A stretch of DNA of 64,000 bases from Watersipora subatra. Taxonomy: Eukaryota; Bryozoa; Gymnolaemata; Cheilostomatida; Watersiporidae. Below the pieces are notes generated by a model, which worked only from the letters and a program-made list of their open reading frames with translations, did not search any database and was not told the DNA's origin. The DNA lies in NCBI RefSeq assembly GCF_963576615.1, contig NC_088710.1:4320001-4384000 (forward strand). Direction: 5' to 3'. Within the stretch, counting starts at the first letter, position 1. Each line of letters starts with the position of its first letter. Positions 11,611 through 22,415 of this stretch are shown here, one piece after another. The position numbers and the translations under genes were made by a program.

Positions 11611-12121
11611 TATATAATCAAACAGTATCTGTAAATATGAATATGGCAAGATATTTCAATTATTTCTCACACTTTTCACTTTGGCAGTAAGTTGTTCAAA
11701 AGCCTGATACTCCATATTTGAAACTAGTAGGCGCTCTACCTGCTTCTTGTTGTCAGTGTTCAGCTTGAAAACTGATTAGGAATGAAAGCTTCGAGCGTGA
11801 TTATTACTCACTATATTTACACATACATATCACGTGTGCATCAGCGCTTAGACTAGCTTCAGTTGCCAGCCTGATTGGTTAATCATCGTTCACGCCTCAG
11901 TAGTTATGGTGATGTATGAGGGAAGAGGCTGATGTCACTAGCTAGACTTGCAACTACAGGTTCCAATAGCAAAAAAGCTATACCCCTTAACATTAAGGCT
12001 GAGAAGCTAATTGTGATATTAGATTTTTGCTGTCTCAAATCCAATCTGCCTGACCATCCATCACATTCTTACTTTCCTACAAAACCACTACACCTTATAC
12101 CAGACTCCAACCGCTTGCCAA

Positions 12122-12973
12122 TCTATATATACATGTATATATATATATTTCTCAAAGTATGTATGTCGTATGTCTGCATTCCTGCTATAGATATAGCTAT
12201 AGCGCACGCTGATTATTTTACCGATGCAGCCACGCATTACAACACCCCTCTTGAGAAATATTTTTTGTAAGGTTCAATTACTATATCTACAGTCAAGGCC
12301 AACTCTTCCCATGCGGACAATTACATTGTCTCCATGGGAAGAGTCCCCGTAAAGTAGGAGTGTCTTTGTATTCAAAGTTTTGATGGATAGCTTCTGGTGG
12401 AACAGTAACCTTTTACAGTGTATATACAGTGCTTTTGTATGTATGTACACCCACACATGCACACGCACGCACACGCATGCACACACACACACATGCACAC
12501 ACGCACACATGCGCGCACACACACGCGCACACTCACACATACTTCTATGCAAGAAATGTTGTTATTAATTCTACATATTCAGGATTTTTATTTTGTTTTC
12601 TCAGTTCGTATTAATTGTATCAGTACCGAATTACTGAATGAACTTTTATTGTAATCGTAGCAAAATCGACTTAATTTAGCTATTACTTGCTAATTATTTC
12701 ACATTCACATCTAAACTTTTTATAATTGTTTTAATTTGTTTGACCTGCATGAAAAATTTTTTTCATGGTATGAGGAAATATTAGTTTAAAAGTTGTTTGA
12801 CCAAGTTTGAAAACATTTACAGTTGTTTTTATTTTCTCTCTTAATTTATTTCAACTCTTTTCATTATATGTAGCTTGAAATTTAAAATGGCAAATGTTGT
12901 TATATGTTATATACAAATGAATTTTTTGACCAGACTTTTTTATTACCCGGGCAACGCCTGGTAGCACAGCTAT
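12122..12973 (+). mobile_element. non-autonomous Helitron, copy 1
   Basis: The 5' end reads A|TCTATATATACATG and then ATATTTCTCAAAGTATGTATG, shared with the copy at 46640. The 3' end has the hairpin CCCGGGCAACGCCTGGT, then AGCACAG, then CTAT|T, a diverged form of the Helitron CTRR end just downstream of a GC-rich hairpin. There is no Rep/helicase ORF. A CA-rich microsatellite (about 12450-12542) lies inside. Confidence 0.75.
12450..12542. repeat. (CA)n/(CACG)n microsatellite
   Basis: Alternating purine-pyrimidine tract of CA with interspersed CG and TG, Z-DNA prone. It creates several His/Thr- or Cys/Val-rich spurious ORFs on both strands. Confidence 0.95.
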
Positions 12974-13472
12974 TTACCTTATAGAACAAAGTTATGCAAA
13001 AAGAGCTTTTTCTTCCAGTACACATGATTTACATGCACTTTACCATTTCTGTTTGAATTTTTTGTTTTATGGTGTAATTTGCTCCAAACAACATTGACAG
13101 GTGTAAATAAAGTTAATACCATCTATACCTATCCATCTATGTTTATATATTCTCACTCATATAATGATGATTCAATTTACTATCACATGTATATGCCTAA
13201 ACACCTTGTAGCTATTATGATTAACGTCTTCCTTAATTCAGAGAGACCTGGAGAGGTGTCAGCGAGGGTGAAAAAGCTATATTGTCCCGTGACCCAATAA
13301 AGGTTGAGTCAGGTTCCAGGGCACTACTGCGTGGACATGAACTGCGAAACAAAACTTGATGAAACAGGCTTAGAACGTTTAGTGAACGTTCCATGTGAAA
13401 AAAGGAACGTGGTGGACACTGCTTTGTATTTTATAATACAGATGTGTTAATAACTGTGCGTTCATTCTTGTG

Positions 13473-13617
13473 ATAAAATGTGGTATTTTTATCCAAATCC
13501 TTTAAACTGACTTTTGGAATCTATGGGATTCAATGAACAGAGAGGATGAACCGTACAAGCAGGTGATACTATGATTTACTGACAGGCAGTCTCTTTACAA
13601 AGGGAGCCTTGAAGATG
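13473..13617 (+). repeat. dispersed repeat, second copy of 6241-6393
   Basis: Same order of blocks as at 6241-6393, including GATACTATGATTTACTGACA and AACAAAGG-like ends, with about 20 percent divergence by eye. Confidence 0.65.
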
Positions 13618-13687
13618 ACAGACTCTTTTCTGTGATAGGAAAGAGTGATACCAAAACTTTATGTTATTGTGAAAAAATATATGAAGT

Positions 13688-15160
13688 TAACCAGCAGTGC
13701 TAATAACTACTCTATGAAGTCATGTCAACCAGCAGTGCTAATAACTACTCTATGAAGTCTTGTCAACCAGCAGTGCCAATAACTACTCTATGAAGTCATG
13801 TCAACCAGCAGTGCTAATAACTACTCTATGAAGTCTTGTCAACCAGCAGTGCCAATAACTACTCTATGAAGTCATGTCAACCAGCAGTGCTAATAACTAC
13901 TCTATGAAGTCTTGTCAACCAGCAGTGCCAATAACTACTCTTTGAAGTCATGTCAACCAGCAGTGCTAATAACTACTCTATGAAGTCGTGTCAACCAGCA
14001 GTGCCAATAACTACTCTATGAAGTCGTGTCAACCAGCAGTGCTAATAACTACTATATGAAGTCGTGTTGACCAACAGTGCTAATAACTACTCTATGAAGT
14101 CATGTTGACCAGCACTGCCAATAACTACTCTAAGAAGTCATGTCAACCAGCAGTACCAATAACTAATCTATGAAGTCATGTCAACCAGCATTGCCATTAA
14201 CTACTTTATGAAGTCATATCAACCAGCAGTGCCAATAACTACTCTATGAAGTCGTGTCAACCAGCAGTGCTAATAACTACTCTATGAAGTCATTTTGACC
14301 AGCACTGCCAATAACTACTCTAAGAAGTCATGTCAACCAGCAGTACCAATAACTATTTTAAGAAGTCATGTCAACCAGCCTGCCAATAACTACTCTATAT
14401 AGTCATATCAACCAGCGGTGCCAATAACTACTCTATGAAGTTTTGCCGACCAGCAGTGCCAATGACTACGTTATGAAGTCATATCAACCAGCAGTGCCAA
14501 TAACTACTCTATGAAGTCGTGTTAACCAGCACTGCCGATAACTACTCTAAGAAGTCATGTCAACCAGCAGTGCCAATAACTACTCTATGAGGTCGTGTCA
14601 ACCAACAATGCCAATAACTACTCTATGAAGTCATGTCAGCCAGCAGTGCCAATAACTATTTTAAGAAGTCATGTCAACCAGCCTGCCAATAACTACTCTA
14701 TATAGTCATATCAACCAGCGGTGCCAATAACTACTCTATGAAGTTTTGCCGACCAGCAGTGCCAATGACTACGTTATGAAGTCATATCAACCAGCAGTGC
14801 CAATAACTACTCTATGAAGTCGTGTTAACCAGCACTGCCAATAAGTACTCTATGAAGTCCTGTCAACCTGCTGTGCCAATAACTACTCTATGAAGTCATG
14901 TCAACCAGCAGTGCTAATAACTACTCTATGAAGTCATATCAACCAGTACTGCTAATAACTACTCTATGAAGTCATGTTAACCAGCAGTGCTAATAACTAT
15001 TCTATGAAGTTTTGTCAACCAGCAGTGCCAATAACTACTCTATGAAGTCATGTTGACCAGCAGTGCTAATAACTACTCTATGAAGTCGTGTCAACCAACA
15101 AAGCCAATAACTACTCTATGAAGTCGTGTCAACTAGCAGTGCCAATGGCTACTATATGTA
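13688..15160. repeat. 38-bp satellite array
   Basis: About 38 copies of a unit built from CAACCAGCAGTGCCAATAAC and TACTCTATGAAGTCATGT. Adjacent units alternate between GTGCTAAT and GTGCCAAT in the first part, showing a higher-order 76-bp dimer at about 13690-14040. A longer block is duplicated: about 14330-14520 and about 14640-14830 share the same run of variants (AATAACTATTTTAAG, then ACCAGCCTGCC, TATATAGTCATATC, GAAGTTTTGCCGACC). Confidence 0.97.
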
Positions 15161-15489
15161 TTTCACACGGTGAGACTGATTTAAAATTAACCAGATGCTC
15201 TTGCCTTGCAAGAGATGAGAATATATACAGGTGCAGTGTACTAGTATCCTGACCTAGACAGCCTTGTCATGAGCAAAATACCTCTGGTATAGAGGAATCG
15301 GCTTGTCATAGTGGCTGCCTTACATTCTTGAAATGGTTTTTACGATTCACTCATCTATCAGCAACTGTGTGCAAGATTACACTACACACTATGTTTAACA
15401 GAGCATCACGTTTATCAGTCTTTTGAAAGATATGGCTCTGGTCTTTGTATTTTAACTTCTAAATAACGGGTGTATATTTGTAGTTCGAG

Positions 15490-15760
15490 TAGTTACACTA
15501 AATACTAGTACTTACTGCAATACTGCACTACTAAAGCAATACTGCACTATTTCACTATAGTACTACTGCACTACTACTCCCCTGCACTACTGCACTATTG
15601 CACTATTGCACTACATCAACACTGCACTATTGCAATGCAACACTACTGCATTACATAAATACTACACTATTGCAATAGTGCACTACTACTCCACTGCACT
15701 TATGCACTCCAGCAATCTTGCACTACTGCACTACAACACTACTGCACTTCAGCATGACTG
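15490..15760. repeat. ACT/GCACTA-rich simple repeat
   Basis: Irregular tandem CACTA, CTACTGCACTA and TTGCACTA words over about 250 bp. Low complexity with no fixed period. Confidence 0.8.
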
Positions 15761-16413
15761 CCCCACATATTTTATTACATCGTTCAACATTTGGAAACTG
15801 CCCTATTCTGCCACATGGTGATGTACAGTTCAGTTCCTGTCTGATTTCCCAGTTTTCAAATAAATTTAATTTCCAAAAAAATTTGAGATTTTTCTGCTTC
15901 ATATGCTCAACAATGTTTTGGGAGCTTGGCCCGATGACCTAGCTTAGTTGCTGACTGCTGTTCTTTCAGTATCTTCAACACAAGTTATATACAGTTCAAC
16001 AGTTCAAAGTTCAACACAGTTATATACAGACGTGTTCATTGTGGCTTATGAAACACTCACTCAGTCTCACTGTATTTTGTACTTTGCATAGTGTATTACT
16101 CCCTAATCATGCATCTAAACAAGCAAGTAGGTAAGCTATATCTGCACTAGATTAAAATTAAATTATATATATATTTGATATATATATATTAATATACAAT
16201 TATAATACATATATATTATATTTATTTATGTCACAATCTGTGTAAATCACCATACATTCACTAGCCTAGCCTACTCCATTAAGAGGGTTATTCAGTGTAT
16301 GTTATATGTTACCATGCTTGCATTTTTAATACGTTGTTTACGGCATAAAATAATGTAACTTGATTTAAATTATTTGCACTATTTGTAAAGTCATTACGAT
16401 CTTGAACACATCA

Positions 16414-16830
16414 GGGGAAGGAGGGGCAGGGTGAGCCACGGGGCAGGGCGAGCCAACCCAATTATTCCAAAAAGTATTTGTTTTCCGAGTTGTGTACTCT
16501 TGTCTAAGGTCAAGTGACCATTGTCAGCCATTTTCAGAAAAAGAAAAGAAAGAAGAAAGCAAGAGGTAAGCAAAAATTGATTAAAAACTGTTTTTGACAG
16601 CCAAAAGTTAAAATTGAGAAATAAATTTGATTGTAACTTGTTACTCAAAGAATAATGACCAGGTTGGTGCAAACTATCACTAAATTTTCTGACTATCTCC
16701 TAAAGAGATAGTCCAAATCTCAGCTTGCTAAATTAATTTTTTGAGCATGAATTACATCATCCAAGCACATGTGGGCCATTGGGGCAGGGTGAGCCACTTT
16801 CTGTTGGCCGTGGCTCATCCTGCCCCGTCA
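16414..16830. promoter_or_regulatory. left subterminal array of GGGGCAGGGTGAGCC sites
   Basis: The word occurs in the terminal repeat, as GGGGCAGGGCGAGCC near 16440, as GGGGCAGGGTGAGCC at about 16782, and inverted as GGCTCATCCTGCCCC at about 16812. The array ends about 40 bp before the transposase ATG. Inference: these are transposase-binding sites and may also lie in the element's promoter. Confidence 0.6.
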
Positions 16831-17065
16831 GTAAAAAAATAGTTAAATAAATATATTTTCTTGTAAAATGGTTCGTTTCTACAAAAGAAGGACTGATATA
16901 CTATGCCAAGAAGCTCTTCAAAGAGCAGGAGATGCTGTAAAAACAGGCATCTCTGTCAGAGCCGCCGCCAAAGCAGCAGGAGTCGATCGAATGGCTCTGA
17001 GCCGTTTTATAACAAATAAAGGGAAAGATGGCAAGACAAAGTTGTCAGAGATGAAGTTGGTGTTC

Positions 17066-17379
17066 ACGTCAGAACAAGAGAGTGCTTTAGCTGCTCATAT
17101 TTGCCAGCTGGATGACTGGTTCTACGGTCTCAGCACAGACAAAGTCAGGGAGCTGGCTAGCCGCTATGCCGCTGCTAATAAAGTGGCAGTGCCCAGCAAC
17201 TGGGAAAAGGACGGTTTAGCAGACGTCAGAACAAGAGAGTGCTTTAGCTGCTCATATTTGCCAGCTGGATGACTGGTTCTACGGTCTCAGCACAGACAAA
17301 GTCAGGGAGCTGGCTAGCCGCTATGCCGCTGCTAATAAAGTGGCAGTGCCCAGCAACTGGGAAAAGGACGGTTTAGCAG
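17066..17379 (+). repeat. 157-bp tandem duplication in transposase exon 1
   Basis: Two adjacent, essentially identical copies, each from ACGTCAGAACAAGAGAGTGC to GGTTTAGCAG. The period of 157 is not a multiple of three. The near identity means the duplication is recent compared with the rest of the element's decay. Confidence 0.97.
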
Positions 17380-17784
17380 GTCAGCACTTTTAGACCTGAA
17401 AATAGAGGCCAAGGTGTTTGATATGCTGTTATGGTTAATGTGTTTTACCGAGATCTTACTATCAACCTATCAAAACAATCCCTAGTGTACTCGTATGAGG
17501 AGTAAGGCATAGTTAATACATGGAGATTTTATTGTAGGTAAAGACTGGCTGGGAGCCTTCATGAAGTGGAACAAATTGTCTGTGAGGACACCAGAGGCAA
17601 CCTCATTGGCCCGTCAATCAGGATTCAATCGTGTAGCAGTGGAAAGCTTTTTCAAAAACCTCCAAACTGCTATAGACAAGTGAGTTTGATTTTCAACGAG
17701 AAAAATTCTTGGTAAAAATATGTAGGCCTAATCCATAGTTCGAACTTGATAACTTTTTCAGGCCAATTGTTCGGCTCGATATTT

Positions 17785-17955
17785 TTGAATATTGAATATA
17801 TTGAATATATGAATATATTGAATATTGAATTGAATATTGAATTGAATATTGAATATATTGAATATTTTTGAATTTTTGAATGTGATTCTTGTAATTCTTG
17901 TGATTCTTGAATTGAATATTGAATATATTGAATATTTTTGAATTTTTGAATGTGA
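17785..17955. repeat. TTGAATAT-type minisatellite in transposase intron 2
   Basis: Repeated TTGAATATTGAATATA and TTTTTGAATGTGATTCTTG blocks. The last block (TTTTTGAATGTGATTCTTGT) occurs twice and ends next to the exon-3 acceptor at 17966. Confidence 0.85.
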
Positions 17956-18499
17956 TTCTTGTTTAGGCATCATTTCGGCGCAGAAAACATCTTTAATCTA
18001 GATGAGACTGGGATAACAACAGTGCAAAATCTGGGAAGGGTTGTGAGCAGTCGCGGAAAAAAGCAAGTTGGTGCCACGTCATCACAGGAGCGGAGAGAAC
18101 TGAGCACAATGTGCTGCACCATAAACGCTGCAGGCACCTACATCGCACCATTTTTTATTTTTCCAAGAAAGAATATGAAGATGTGCTTCATGAATGGAAC
18201 TCCGCCTGGATTAATAGGATGTGCTGTGCCGTCGGGGTACATGAACAGTGATTTGTTTGTCAACGAATATCTACCCTTCGTTAAGAACTCAACTCGATGC
18301 ACACCTGAGAAACCTGTCCTATTAATTTTGGACAATCATAGTTCACATGTTTCCTTGGAGGCTGTCGATTTGGCCAATTGATTCGGATGTGTTTCAAGAC
18401 CAGGAGTTCCTACCATCAGCCACAACTGACCGGCCGCTAGAGGGTGTGTTAGAAACTGAAATGCTTAGTCATGACGAGACGTCTGTCAGTGAAAACCCG

Positions 18500-18660
18500 C
18501 CATCCACAAGCTCTAGCAGACCTGCTGAGCAGAACCATCCATCCACAAGCTCTAGCAGACCCGCTGAGCAGAACCATCCATATACAAGCTCTAGCAGACC
18601 CGCTGAGCAGAACCATCCGTCTACAAGCTCTAGCAGACCCACTGAGCAGAACCAGCCATC
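18500..18660. repeat. 39-bp coding repeat (13-aa Ser/Pro-rich unit)
   Basis: Four to five tandem copies of a 39-bp unit translating as TSSSRPAEQNHPS, inside the linker of the pogo-like transposase. In the other strand and frames it gives spurious Gly/Leu- or Cys-rich ORFs. Confidence 0.9.
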
Positions 18661-19489
18661 TAAAACCTCTAGCACACCTGCCGAGAAAAGCCAAGCACCT
18701 ACTAGCTCTGTCACACCTGAACAGTTGTTACCATTTCCTAAAGCCGGACCGCGAAAACCAGGAACGCAGCAAAGGAAAAAAGCTCGTTCAGCCATTCTCA
18801 CTGACACTCCAGAGAAAAAAAAGGCTGAGGGAAGAGGTGCTACTAAGAGCAAGTAAGCGGAAAACAACTTCAAGGGTCACAGTGATGAAAAAGAAAGTTT
18901 CCAAAAAAACTAAACCTATCGTTGCAGTTGTTGACGAGTCGAGCGACGATGAGGAACTTGCAGAGGAGCTTTTAGAATCAGAAGAGGAAGCGAGTGACCT
19001 AGATGACCCCGCACAGAATGAAGAGAACATTGATGTCAATTGTCATGTGCTCGTTCAATACCGTACGGAGCAAGGCACGGAGGTTTTCTACGCTGGGAGA
19101 GTCATGAAGATGGTAGATCCGCGAACGGCAACCGTTAATTTCATGCGAAAAACAAATGACTTGTTCCCTTCGTTTACATATCCAGAAGTCCAAGACCAGC
19201 AAGACGTGAAGTTGTCCGATGTAGTAATGCAGCTCGGAGAACCCATTACAACTGGTGGAACCGCACGTGTTTGTAGTAGAACCACCTTCAGAGTGAACCT
19301 GGGAATGTTCAATTTAAGATAGACAAACAATGTTTAGCTAGCATGATTGTTTACTTTGTCATTGTTGTTTCAGTTACGGTTGACAATTAAATGGTGCACA
19401 ATTACAAATTGGTATGTTTGAACTGTTTAAATTGATCGAGTTAGTTTTGTTTTACATTGTAACAGGATTGATATTTATTGACATAGAAA

Positions 19490-19590
19490 TGGGGCAGGAT
19501 GAGCCAGCCGGCTCACCCTGCCCCACGGGTTGGCTCACCCTGCCCCACGGGTTGGCTCACCCTGCCCCGCAGTCGGGGCAGGGTGAGCCG
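19490..19590. promoter_or_regulatory. right subterminal array of GGGGCAGGGTGAGCC sites
   Basis: Five occurrences in about 100 bp: forward with one change at 19491, three inverted in a row (GGCTCACCCTGCCCC, spaced about 21 bp by ACGGGTT), and one forward near 19574. These are likely transposase-binding sites, by inference from their placement inside the terminal repeat at 19774. Confidence 0.65.
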
Positions 19591-19849
19591 TCTGAATTTT
19601 TAGGCTAAAATTACACTGAAAAAAAAATTGTGCGGGTTTCAAAGCCAAAACCTGTATTACTATGAGAACAACATATTGGGTGAGTTCCTGAACAATTTTT
19701 AACAAATTTGGACCTCGGACAAGCAGTCTACATCAGAAAATGTAAAACGCGGCTCACCCTGCCCCGCCTTCCCCCACTTGTTGGGGTGCCTTCTCGAACA
19801 GCTTGTGTTTGAAAACTGAAGTCGAAATAAATGTTCTTCTACATGTTCA

Positions 19850-20515
19850 TGCGCTATATGCTGATATACTTGTAGTGTTATATACTGATATACTTGTTGT
19901 GTTATATATTGATATACTTGTTGTGTTATATACTGATATACTTGTGTTATATACTGATGTACTTGTTGTGTTATATACTGATATACTTGTGTTATATACT
20001 GATGTACTTGTTGTGTTATATATTGATATACTTGTTGTGTTATATATTGATATACTTGTTGTGTTATATACTGATATACTTGTGTTATATACTGATGTAC
20101 TTGTTGTGTTATATACTGATATACTTGTTGTGTTATATACTGATATACTTGTGTTATATACTGATGTACTTGTTGTGTTATATATTGATATACTTGTTGT
20201 GTTATATATTGATATACTTGTTGTGTTATATACTGATATACTTGTGTTATATACTGATGTACTTGTTGTGTTATATACTGATATACTTGTTGTGTTATAT
20301 ACTGATATACTAGTTGTATTATGTACTGATATACTTGTTGTGTTATATACTGACATACTTGTAGTGTTATATACTGATGTACTTGTGCTATATAGTAATA
20401 TACTTGTTGTGTTATATACTGATATACTTGTTGTGTTATATACTGATATACTTGTTGTTTTATATACTGATATACTTGTTGTGTTATATACTGATGTACT
20501 TGTTGTAACAACATC
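19850..20515. repeat. 24-bp/21-bp tandem array (TATACTGATATACTTGTTG)
   Basis: Nearly 30 units of a 24-bp repeat (TATACTGATATACTTGTTG then TGTTA), with frequent 21-bp variants lacking one GTT. Both lengths are multiples of three, so long repetitive ORFs appear on both strands (up to 278 codons) without being genes. Confidence 0.97.
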
Positions 20516-20589
20516 AAATGAATATGTAAGTACACACAACCCCCAAATGCTGCTTCTTTCCTCTAAGTTCACTGTTATTCTTCATCTTT

Positions 20590-22190
20590 CCTGAGAGGGT
20601 TGTGAAGACTTTGATAGCTTCTGAACTATAATCCTATATTATATTCAACATCTACCCAATTTTCCACCAAATGGTGAGAGACTATAAGAAGATGACTTGC
20701 TCTAAAACGCAGATCTATAAACAGTTTCCTAGATGTATGATTAACATTTTAATCATACATCAAACTGATATTTTGGAACGAATATAATGAGATTAACTTG
20801 CAATCTTGCTTGACTATAAGCAATGTCATTCATATACATATATTTAGTTTAATTTCAAGAAGGTGCAAATTTTACCATACATACGGTAATGGCTGTAGTA
20901 TCAATGCATCAACCTTTTTAGTCACAAAGCCAGTTTGTGAAGTCTCAATTGTGGTATATTGGGCAAAACATTCTATTGCCTAAGCAAGCCTTACTGTATA
21001 TCCTCTATAAAGCACAACTTGGGCAGTAATCATAACGAAGCGGGAAAACTACTGGAAGTTTCCATATGTCATACTGTAGTTGAATGCAATACGGTTTTTC
21101 CATGATTCCAATTACGCTGGGAAAGCATTGCTAGTCCTGCAGTTAGTTAAACAAGAACTAGTGTAGGATTGGACAAACTATTGGCCAGATAAAAGTGATT
21201 CACGTGTAGAGCTCAATGATTATTTAGACCTGACAACCGCCTGCAAGTAAGTTTTAGCTCTAGTTGATTTCAAAACTGTTTTAAGACTGATATAAATGAC
21301 TCAATTACACAATTATTGAATATGGTACGAGTGTGAATAAATCCGTTATAAGCTTTGGCATTCTCACAGGAGTATTATAATAGCTAGTTGTACTATAGGA
21401 AGTACTTGGCCGGCGTAATAATGAACATCAGGACAAGCTGCTAGTTCACTCCTACCAACTGCTGCGGATGGTCGCACATCCAACAACACCTTTATATGCC
21501 GGCTTATGATAAGATAGTTTTCCATTAAGACAATTTGAAAAGATGGAGAGGGCTGCATTCCTTCGGTTGTGTTACTCTTACAAAATAAACTTCCTCGCAA
21601 GATGGCTGGCTGTGAGACGATCAGACTTGCACTTGAACTTGTTTGCATCTAATACACCATGATGATGGAAATCCTAGCCTTTGACCCAATGTGTCAGTTG
21701 GAGATCTAGTAATGACTTTATCATTACCAAGATATGTATCATTCTGATCGAATATAAACTTGTTTAGGTATGTAAATGGACAAGAAAACAAGGAATTGGT
21801 AAAAGTAGGGCACTACTCACCACTCGTGTTACATGGTATAGTTCGTTTAGGTAGAAGGCAGCCGGTGTTCAAAATTCCAGTGTTCAAAACTATAAAAGCT
21901 GACAACAGCGGTAGATTGCTTAGGTGTTTAGGGTTTTGCACCAAGCCGATAATGAAACAAAATTATTCAAGTGAAGCCCAGTTTTTGTATGGCCAACAGA
22001 GGGTGGCTAGTACCACAAATACATCTAGGGGGACATCTAGTTGTAATGCTAAACTCCAATGTTCTGTTTTCTTTGAACAAGAAGTATGAGGAAGTTACTG
22101 ATAACTTTTCCTGACTGACTCCATGTTTGAATTTGTGCGAAGATATATGGCTGGTAGAGTTGTATTGTATCGACCTTATAAGTGGAATAG
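20590..22190. other. no gene recognised
   Basis: AT-rich intergenic sequence with scattered short ORFs on both strands, none with recognisable similarity. Confidence 0.45.
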
Positions 22191-22201
22191 AATTTGATAG
22201 A

Positions 22202-22390
22202 CAGACCTGCCAACCCAAGAGTGGGGCAATGCGTGAGATTTGGTTTTGGGGCAGTTGATGTATCAATGATAGTATATATAAAGTTGTGGAAATTGGGGCA
22301 AAAATCTCACACATTTCTCACGCATTTTCATTTTTTCTTTTGGGGTGATTGCGTGAGTCTCACCCCAATGCGTGAGAGTTGGCAGGTATG
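22202..22390. mobile_element. 189-bp hAT-type MITE with 8-bp target duplication
   Basis: The ends are CAGACCTGCCAAC and GTTGGCAGGTATG, extended by inner inverted matches (GGGGCAATGCGTGAG and CTCACCCCAATGCGTG). The flanking 8 bp TTGATAGA are repeated exactly at 22194-22201 and 22391-22398. Terminal CA...TG plus an 8-bp duplication suggests the hAT superfamily. Non-coding. Confidence 0.9.
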
Positions 22391-22415
22391 TTGATAGAAC
22401 ACCCAACTAGCGCAG

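Larger units (their letters stand above)
16868..19322 (+). pseudogene. pogo/Jerky-type DDE transposase, duplicated and internally deleted
   Basis: Exon 1 starts at ATG 16868 with a psq/CENP-B-like helix-turn-helix (SVRAAAKAAGVDRMALSRF, residues about 31-50) and a second DNA-binding region. A 157-bp tandem duplication (17066-17222 and 17223-17379) shifts the frame and stops the ORF at 17272. Exon 2 is 17538-17679 (GKDWLGAFMKW), with gt donors after 17379 and 17679. Exon 3 begins at 17967 (HHFGAENIFNLDETG) and includes LILDNHSSH, so the first two catalytic Asp are seen. After VDLA at 18376 the sequence jumps to PIDSDVFQDQEFLPS: the part with the third acidic residue is deleted, across a shared TTGGCC. 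A Ser/Pro-rich repeat region, an ILTDTPEKK tail and, in another frame, an acidic segment ending at 19322 follow. The gene is dead through three separate lesions. Confidence 0.85.
16414..19774 (+). mobile_element. pogo/Jerky-type DNA transposon with GGGGCAGGGTGAGCC ends
   Basis: The left end GGGGAAGGAGGGGCAGGGTG (+AGCC) is matched by the exact inverse at the right end (GGCTCACCCTGCCCCGCCTT, then CCCC), giving about 24-bp terminal inverted repeats about 3.36 kb apart. CA flanks both sides, so a 2-bp target duplication is possible but weak. Inside is a broken transposase gene (16868-19322). The 15-bp word GGGGCAGGGTGAGCC or a one-base variant also recurs internally in both orientations (left near 16440 and at 16782-16827; right at 19491-19588). 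Confidence 0.88.

Noticed and set aside
12274-12654. Cys/Val- and His/Thr-rich ORFs
   Set aside because: Translation of the CA microsatellite inside the Helitron.
18449-18873. Minus-strand 81- and 134-codon ORFs
   Set aside because: Antisense shadows of the 39-bp coding repeat in the transposase linker.
19699-20594. Repetitive ORFs of 139-278 codons on both strands
   Set aside because: Units of 24 and 21 bp preserve frame; the peptides are just the translated repeat (VLYTDILV, YQYITQQV).
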